From contig NC_092795.1 of NCBI RefSeq assembly GCF_918797505.1, positions 24,849,131 to 24,913,130 of the forward strand: a DNA stretch of 64,000 bases. The letters are read 5' to 3'. A program made the position numbers and the translations under genes. Below are positions 56,920 through 64,000 of this stretch, in pieces. The notes under the pieces were generated by a model. The model was not told where the DNA came from, made no database searches, and saw only the letters and a program-made list of their open reading frames with translations. Each line of letters begins with the position of its first letter. The stretch's first letter is position 1. The stretch is from Bemisia tabaci. Lineage: Eukaryota; Arthropoda; Insecta; Hemiptera; Aleyrodidae.

Positions 56920-59439
56920 AATTCTCACTAAATTCGAACTTTGAAATTGGAAAGATGCAGAAATAAGGGGTCGTCACACGATATCGCATCCTGCCAGAGG
57001 CTCTTAAGAGTAAAAATATCATCAAATTCATTTATTATCTTAAAACTATTGCATGCTGATGGTTAAATCAGAGAAACACTTATTTCGATCGCGGTATTTC
57101 GGAATCCCCACTCTTAAGTATCATACTTTTTAATATTTACAGAGGAGCGAACCAACCTCGCCCAGACGCTGCAGAAATTCTAGTTGGCAAATTCCTTGAT
57201 TTTCACTGATGGAAAGAGTTAATGCAGTTTAGACAGTTTCACTAACTGGACACAGAGACACTCCAAAACTCACAGTACCTCAGCTAACACTACTGGCGCG
57301 TCGAGGCTCCCCACGACAATTTCAAAATGAGAGCCAATTTTTTCTGGGCAATTTAGACAATTAGGAAAAATCCGAACTCTTAAACGTGTCGTGAAACGGG
57401 AAGGGGTCGCTCTGGATGTATCAAATTGAAAGGTGCATCTATCATTCTACAAGAATTAAACTTTGTGCGCCATTTGTGTGTATACAATTATCCATTTCGG
57501 CTGTCTAATCATTTGCTTCACTAGAAACGTGAGAGGGGAAAAATTGTACCCATGTATCGCGAGGAAAGTTCCTGACCATTTTCCTGGTGGCTATTGCACT
57601 AGCTCAGCTCCAAATGAATACGTATAGTATATATGTACCCTTATAGAAGAAAATTATCACTCGTATTTAAAATTGCGACATTGGAGGTCTCAGCTAATAT
57701 ATTTTATTTTTTTTAAAGAACAACTACCTATCCAAAAGCTCCTATATATTTTTTTAGATTTTCTTCACTCATCCCACAAAAAAAAAAAAATCACACAAAA
57801 TTGCGAGTGAAAATTTTGATTGTTTTTTCTTGAAGAAAGTATATCATAATCAAAGATTTTTATACATTGCCATTGAAGTACGTATTTTTCACATTAAGCC
57901 GCGAAGCGGCTTCAGCCGGTATTAAGCGGCAGCAGCGAAGTGTCGAACTTCAATTAAACTTCGACGATACCTATTAGACACGAGAGAAATCATGCTCAGG
58001 ACATCACGATATCAAAAATGAAATAGGAAAGATACTCACACCTTACGCCTGTATGCGACCATTCGTGCCTGGGAGATATTTGTGTGGTGTACAGAAAAAA
58101 TCAAAAGCACTCTGCCATTTTGAATCCTCGCGGCAAAGCTCGCCGTTGGCGCCGCGGGTGAAGCGGCGAGTGCCTGGACAGTCAAAACGCCTGTACTTCT
58201 GTGCGTATGCAACGCGGACATCCAAGGAGTCCGAATAGTTGCATTCGACCAGGAGTTAAAACTAATTTCGTCGCATTGGGCGATTTGTTTGTTTCATTCG
58301 CACCGTAACTTAATTCCAGCGTTGCCTATTGTGCCAATAAAGTAAACTACTACTGATTTTTTATCGCGACATTGTCAATTTTCCGGATAATGGTTTGATT
58401 GTTTAAATATATCACAACAGTGCCGTCCTAAAATGTGGGCTGTAACCCCTACCTTCTCTGATCTAAAAACGACGAATGCGGCAAAGTTATTTCATATATC
58501 CCTCCTGAAATGTGGGCTGCGTTTAGAACATTCTGCATAAATTTCGAGGTATGAAAATGGCATATAATTCTCACAAAAAAAAAAAAAAAAACCGAAAAAA
58601 CGCTGCAATGGAGGCCCGTGGTTTCGCACTTTTGGTCATCGATTGCAAACACCAAGAATGAACGTAAAATTGCAGGGACAATTCCATTAAGTCTTCGTGA
58701 TCGCTATTACGGAAATTTTGTGCACACGCGTCTTCGAGAGAGAATACCCAGCCCAATTTTCTCAGAAACTATTTAATGATACCTGTTACGTTCATGATGG
58801 ATGATTAAATCATAGTAGTTATATTTTCTATTTATAGCCGCGTTGATGATCGTTTAGAAGATTGTCCGTTACAGCGGCTAAAAAAAGCACCAAATTGAGA
58901 TTGAGAGCAAGTGGGTAAGCCACAATTAACCGTTGGTGATGGGTGGGTATCCGTGCGATTGTGAATTGTTTTCCAGTTCAATATTGATAATTCTCACAGG
59001 GCCGTTCAAGCATTTACGTGAGCTTTTTGAGGGAGAGGGTGTCTGAGCGTGCTTTGCGGCGGAGGGAGTTATAAGTCCAGTATTCTCTTAGACAAAAAAT
59101 GTAAGATTGAAAAGAGAATTTTCGGCCATTTTTTGGGCTAAGCTGCCTCCGTTGTTTTGAAAAAATCAGACCCGTTTTACGTAATTCAAAAGGGTAATAA
59201 GAGGTTGTCCGACGAGTGTCTTGACAGGAGGGGAAAGGGGAAGAGGAGGGGGGGGGGGGTTAAAAAGAAACGAAGCATATTGAACTAAAATGTGAGCGAG
59301 ATAAATAGCAGAAGTTGCTGCTCACTTCTACACTCGCAAAAACACTGGCCCGACGTGGTTTTACGTCTGTGTTTGTCCACGTGTGACGTGACCGAAAGTC
59401 GCAACCCGGGAGCGATGGCGATTTATGTGGTTCACTACT
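56920..59439. other. No gene seen; old repeats
   Basis: Contains fragments of the dispersed CGCCTTCAAT/ATGCAACGCGGACATCCAAGG repeat near 58120-58240, GCGGC-rich short hairpins near 57895-57960, an A-run at 58575-58591 and a G-run near 59249-59260. Short frames lack splice support. Confidence 0.45.
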
Positions 59440-59692
59440 CTGCCGTGCTAAGGAAGAACGCCGTATGAGCCTTCAGACGTTGCCAAGTTTCCTCCGATAA
59501 AAACTTATATTACTGGGGAAATTTTTAATATTTCTTTCCAAAATTTTCAGACGATTTTGTACGCAATTTAATCTAAATTATCTGAAAATTTCAAAGAAAA
59601 ATGTGCACGAATGTCGTCAAAAATACATGTTTTATCCAGGGAAATTTGGCAACTCTCGAATGTTCATACGGCGTTCTTCCTTAGCACGGTAG
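59440..59692. mobile_element. CTGCCGTGCT-family MITE, first of a head-to-tail pair, 4-bp TSD
   Basis: CTGCCGTGCTAAGGAAGAAC then GCCGTATGAGCCTTCAGACG faces CGAATGTTCATACGGCGTTC then TTCCTTAGCACGGTAG. Flanked by TACT at 59436-59439 and 59693-59696. Confidence 0.9.
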
Positions 59693-59696
59693 TACT

Positions 59697-59947
59697 CTGC
59701 CCCGTGCTCAGGAAAAACGCCGTGCGAACCTTCAGATGTTGCCAAATTTCCATTGATGGAACACGAATTTTCTGGTAAATTTATGAATATTTTTCTTCCA
59801 ATTTGCCAGATAATATTGTTTGCATTTTTACCTAAAGTTCCTGAAAATTTCAAGGAAAAATATTCATAACTTTCCTAAAAAATGAACATTTTATCGAGGA
59901 AAGGCAACTCTCGAATGTTCTTATGGCGCTCTTCCTTAGCGCGGCAG
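59697..59947. mobile_element. CTGCCGTGCT-family MITE, second of the pair, sharing the TACT junction
   Basis: CTGCCCCGTGCTCAGGAAAA faces CTCTTCCTTAGCGCGGCAG. TACT at 59693-59696 and 59948-59951. The central TACT is shared with the first copy. Confidence 0.9.
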
Positions 59948-60193
59948 TACTATACACTCGCAAACGAACGAGCCTCGCGATCAAACGTGCGTGAGTCCTT
60001 TGATAGCCGAAAAAGAGACATGAAGAAAGAAAGAAGAGGAAAGAGGAAAAGAGAAGAAAAGAGAATGGAAAAGAGTCATGTGTGAGAGACAGAAAAAGAC
60101 GGTGACAAGTTTCGGTCACGTGCACACCCTCACAGACGTAAAAACACACGACCAATGCTCTTTTTAGCGAGTGTGGTAGCGAGGCTTACAATA

Positions 60194-60450
60194 CTGCCGT
60201 GCTAATGGAAGAACGTCGCATGAACATTCGAGAATTGCCAAATTTCCTTCGATGAAATGTTTACTTTGAAGGATTAATGTTATGAATATTTTTCTTTGAA
60301 ATTTTCAGGAGCTCTAGGCGAAATCTCGAACAAAATTATCTGAAAAATTGGAAGAAAAATATTCAAAAGTTTACGCGGAAATTGGTGTCTTATCAAAGGA
60401 AATTTGGCAACGCCTGAAGGTTCATACGGCGTTTTTCCTCAGCACGGCGG
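60194..60450. mobile_element. CTGCCGTGCT-family MITE, 257 bp, 4-bp TSD AATA
   Basis: CTGCCGTGCTAATGGAAGAA faces GTTTTTCCTCAGCACGGCGG. Exact AATA at 60190-60193 and 60451-60454, confirming a 4-bp target duplication for the family. Confidence 0.9.
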
Positions 60451-60454
60451 AATA

Positions 60455-63400
60455 CCGCTATCTCGCTGGCACTCACTCTCTAAGAGGATGGACGTTCATG
60501 GCTGAATTTCCATGACATACTCATGGTGGGTTTTTGAAAATAGTTTTATGCAAAATAGTCGCAATGTCCAGATTAGGCTTCCAGAGGTCATTGCATTACT
60601 TTCTAGTAATGGCTTCTACACTGTGGCCTTTGGATTTATGCAGTATCATTGCTAAGACATTGGCAATACAATGCAATGAAACATTGTATCGGAATAAAAC
60701 AATCTCAAGTGCTGCTGCCTGACTAGGAATGTTTACATGCCCACCAGCCAAGCAGGGTGATGATAGAAGGCTATAATGGACACCTCACTTACTCCTACAT
60801 CAGAGGACACTCTGGCTCAAAATTTAAAAGTCATTACATGGTATAATTTTTTTTTTTTCTTTTCTTTTTCTTTTTTTTGAGAGGAGAGGCAGGTCTGAAA
60901 GTTGACTCGCTACTATAATGATTTCTCCTGTTCTCGACAGATGAAAATTGCACAAGCTTCTTGACTGCTGAATTTTCTTCTTCTTTTTTCTCTTTTGTTT
61001 TCACATTCTGCAAAGATGACATAAAGTAAGTTTCCGATAAAAGTTTAAATGTAACTTCACTAGATTTTTCTATGCCAATTTTCAATGTGCATTTAGTGCT
61101 TTAACAGAAATGATGTTCAAATACAGCATTTTTTTTAATTTAGCCAATTGATCCTCATTTTACTGAATTCATTCTGTGTGATTATGGTACTAAAAGAGCA
61201 AGGGGTAAAGTAAAGGTTTTAAAACAAAAATAAACCCAGGCTTCGGCTTAAAATATATAATTTTTCAAAAATTCTTCAAAAAATAAATACATCTACAAAA
61301 CAAAAAGAATAATTGTTGATGAAAAAATAAATGATTATTATTTAAAAAGGAGTTTTTCTTGAGACAGACTGAAGGAAAGTACCACCTCTACTTCTGACCG
61401 TGCAGCTCATGATAGTTTTTGAATGAGTATTGTAACAATCAATTATGCAAACTATTTAAAGTTGCCAAATTTATATCATGTAGATCTGATACACTATAAA
61501 TATGTGTAAATAATTTGGTTGTCTGTACTCAGTTTGATTAGAAAAAAAAAAAAAATCGATGTAATGATTTAATCAACTGAATGACGGCACAATTAAATCT
61601 CAATCTTGGCCAATCAAAGTCTTTCTTCATTTTTGGAACTTCAACACAATGAATTTGAAGCGGATCTCATTAATCTAGACTTGATCCAAATAAATTAAAA
61701 ACTAAGATGGAGAAAATTGATTCACACCAAGCTTAACATTAGTCTTATAGAACCTTAATGAGTAATTAATTCACTGTGATAAGAATGGTTACTTTGGGAC
61801 TAAAAAATATTCCAAAATTTCAAGTGTAGGCAGACATAAGGCACCTTGTATTTGAACTTGCTTCCTTTCATCCTACGATAAAATTTACTTGTTCCATTGA
61901 TAAAAATAACCGGTGGTAATACAATTTATTGAAATCATGAATTAATGCTGCTATAATATGAAATTAGTGTAAGTGCACATGAAACGGTCCATTATCAAAT
62001 AAAGATAAGTTTAAATACATATTTTGTTTGCAGACAACTTGCAAAAGGAAATTTACAAGATCTTGATCCAGATCAAACGTGCAATTTGTATGTAAAGTAA
62101 TTCAGATCCATCATTAAAATTTCAATAAATGTTTGATTATTACCCATCATTGAGATAATTAATAATATCTCTCATGATCATGGTTTTTTGAGTAGTAATC
62201 ACATATTGCAAAATTGAACCAATATTTTCTTAAGGGCCCCAGCGCCAAGTTTCAAGGAAAATGGGCATATCTAAGCCATTTAGCATTTGCTCAATCTTGT
62301 GAACTTAACTAACAAATATTTCTGAAGGATACGTACTAAGACTTAGCTCAAAAGGTTGAATGTCCGCCAAATAGCACCCTTTTTCTGTTTCTCTTCGGAC
62401 TCCGATTTTAGCACTTCGACCCTTCAAAAAATATTGATTCTGTTAAAAGATATAACTTAAATACTAAACTGACAGCTTTCAATGCTTCATTATTTATGTT
62501 AGAATTTGGTACAAAAAATGTTACAACAAATTTCACACTGAGGAAACAAAAAGGGGGCTTTTACAGTTCATAAAATTAATGATGCTGTCAAAAACTTCAA
62601 AATTTAAGATGGATATCAAAAACTTTAAAATTTATGATGGATATCAAAAAATTTAAAATGCGGTTAGACATATATGACCTAGGAAAACCTACAAAGTTTT
62701 CACAACTGAACATCCTATTTGAGTATCATTACATCAAAATTTGTGATTACAAGACAAACGCAACTTGCATCTTTTGCCTCTGATGACAAATCAATTACTT
62801 AGGTACGATACAAGGGTATTGTGCGGCGCAAGCTGTTCTATTTTATTCCTGAGCAACTATTCAAACTATAAGTATCATAATTAAATCTTTGGAAAGAAAC
62901 TAATCTCAACTACCTAGTATAATATTCATCTTAAATTGAAAACATAGTGTTTTTTTTTCTTTTTACTCTTGAAGCTTGCAAATTTTCTAGGACTCTGATG
63001 AGAAAAAAATACATAAAGCACAAAGAGAACTAAATGATCAATACATAAAACTACATCCAATATCCATTAAGACTATACATTATGATGAACGGCTGAATGT
63101 GAAACTAATAAGCCAGAAATTCTTTGAGATGAATGATTTCTGCAAAATTCCCAATTTTTTGCAATTCCAAAATTTAATCCAAACATTTAAACAAGCAAGA
63201 GGAACAATTTTTATTTTATTTCTGATAGGCACAAAAAATACTTCAACAAAATTAAAATTAGTTATGAAGATTGATCACAAGTATCACATTTACATGTGAA
63301 AAGTACTACGTATAGAGTTGAGATAAAGTACTGTAAAAGTACCAAAACTTAAGTTTTTTCCACTGTCGAAATGATCGGAAAACAAAACTAGATAAACACA

Positions 63401-63837
63401 GGTTAGTAAAATGCTTAAATTATAGTGAGACACCCTGCATAATTTTACAATTTAAGGTAAAATGGTTCAAATATTAATGTTGCCCAAAAACTGCTTCGCC
63501 AGAAGAGTCTAGAAATTCAACAAATCCATTAAAAACAGGAAGGCTGGTTAAAATAATACACAGATAATTATGAGATATTAAGGTTATTAAAAATTGCGTC
63601 AAACTAAGAATGAAACAAGACAAAAAACATGAAAAGGTTTAAAATTAATTCGGCTGATAAGGATAGATTTGTTAAAAACGCCTCCTAATCCCTCAGGGAA
63701 AAAAGCATAGTAAATAAAAATGAGAAAAAAAATGACGGGGACATAAAGTTGGTAATGGTAGCCATGATGTGAGAGGAAAAGCTGCTAACCTGGAAAGCTT
63801 TCAAGATTTTGATTACTCTCAAAGGTATAACTTATGA
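60455..63837. other. AT-rich, repeat-poor stretch; 3' region of the right-edge gene
   Basis: No MITE ends are seen over 3.4 kb, a contrast with the rest of the window. Minus-strand AATAAA signals near 63212-63222 could end the transcript of the gene at 63838. A possible plus-strand frame near 62044-62100 was considered and not called. Confidence 0.4.
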
Positions 63838-64000
63838 TCAATCATCTAGAAAATCGCCCATTGACCCATCAGAGTACACTGACGTTTCATCTTGAGACAT
63901 TGACCTTGACGATTGAATTTTCGTTAAACGAGCATTAGATTCCTGGATATATTTCTTCAGTCCTTTAGGATCTTGCAACATAAGATTCGGACCTATATTT
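63838..64000 (-). CDS. 3' coding end of an unrecognised gene (partial)
   Basis: On the minus strand an open frame enters from the right edge and stops at TGA 63840-63838. About 54 codons: GPNLMLQDPKGLKKYIQESN, then ARLTKIQSSRSMSQDETSVY, ending SDGSMGDFLDD. The Ser-rich acidic tail with Lys-rich helix before it looks like the C-terminus of a large cytoplasmic or nuclear protein, but I do not recognise the family. It is too short to appear as a complete frame from an ATG, yet its composition and the clean stop make it a likely real terminal exon. Confidence 0.6.
   Translation of the reverse strand, partial: NIGPNLMLQDPKGLKKYIQESNARLTKIQSSRSMSQDETSVYSDGSMGDFLDD

Noticed and set aside
57200..57300. 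Possible noncoding first exon and promoter of the SDR gene (GTTAGCTGAG|GTACTG on the minus strand)
   Set aside because: Only one donor-like site supports it; left as a suggestion in the intergenic entry.
62041..62103. Plus-strand TTTGCAG followed by a short frame QLAKGNLQDLDPDQTCNLYV and TAA
   Set aside because: No matching upstream exon on the plus strand, and the opposite strand is equally open; too short to support.
1..64000. CRISPR arrays, bacterial operons, tRNA or rRNA genes
   Set aside because: None seen. The repeats are inverted or dispersed transposon copies, genes are spliced, and I could not fold any convincing tRNA by eye.

Overview
This is a 64 kb piece of an animal nuclear genome, almost certainly an insect. 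Genes are split by GT-AG introns of 0.3 to 4 kb, intergenic DNA is AT-rich, and miniature inverted-repeat transposons (MITEs) are very dense. An inserted piece of mitochondrial atp6 reads through only with the invertebrate mitochondrial code. Gene content (lachesin-type Ig protein, CREBL2/REPTOR-BP bZIP factor, CLIP-domain serine protease homolog, L-xylulose-reductase-like SDR) fits an insect. A hemipteran such as a whitefly is possible, but that is a guess.

Layout. Positions 1-1294 (minus) hold two exons of a lachesin-like cell-surface Ig protein that continues off the left edge. From 1.3 to 28 kb there is mostly repeat-rich DNA. It contains several hAT-like elements with exact 8-bp target duplications (7394-8243, 9149-10675, 16335-17537), a PIF/Harbinger-like element (22476-23444), foldbacks and nested MITEs. 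Two orphan coding exons (18174-18470 and 13733-13912, minus) are phase-compatible and may be the 3' end of one unrecognised gene. 28949-32204 (plus) is a complete four-exon CREBL2/REPTOR-BP gene of 117 aa with a long 3' region. 34877-43085 (minus) is a complete seven-exon secreted CLIP-domain serine protease homolog (385 aa in my model) whose active-site serine is glycine. Its introns hold two hAT copies, a 1.2-kb near-perfect hairpin and three MITEs. 43-48.9 kb is repeat-rich again. 48998-54847 (minus) is a complete five-exon L-xylulose-reductase-like SDR of 249 aa. Its introns hold nested MITEs and a nuclear mitochondrial insertion flanked by an exact 66-bp duplication that includes a splice acceptor. 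54.9-63.8 kb is mostly gene-free with clustered MITEs, and 63838-64000 (minus) is the 3' coding end of another, unidentified gene.

The genes do not form a pathway. They are ordinary single eukaryotic genes; the unusual content of the window is in the mobile and foldback DNA around and inside them. Exon boundaries were read by hand from splice signals, reading phase and remembered family sequence, and no search was run.
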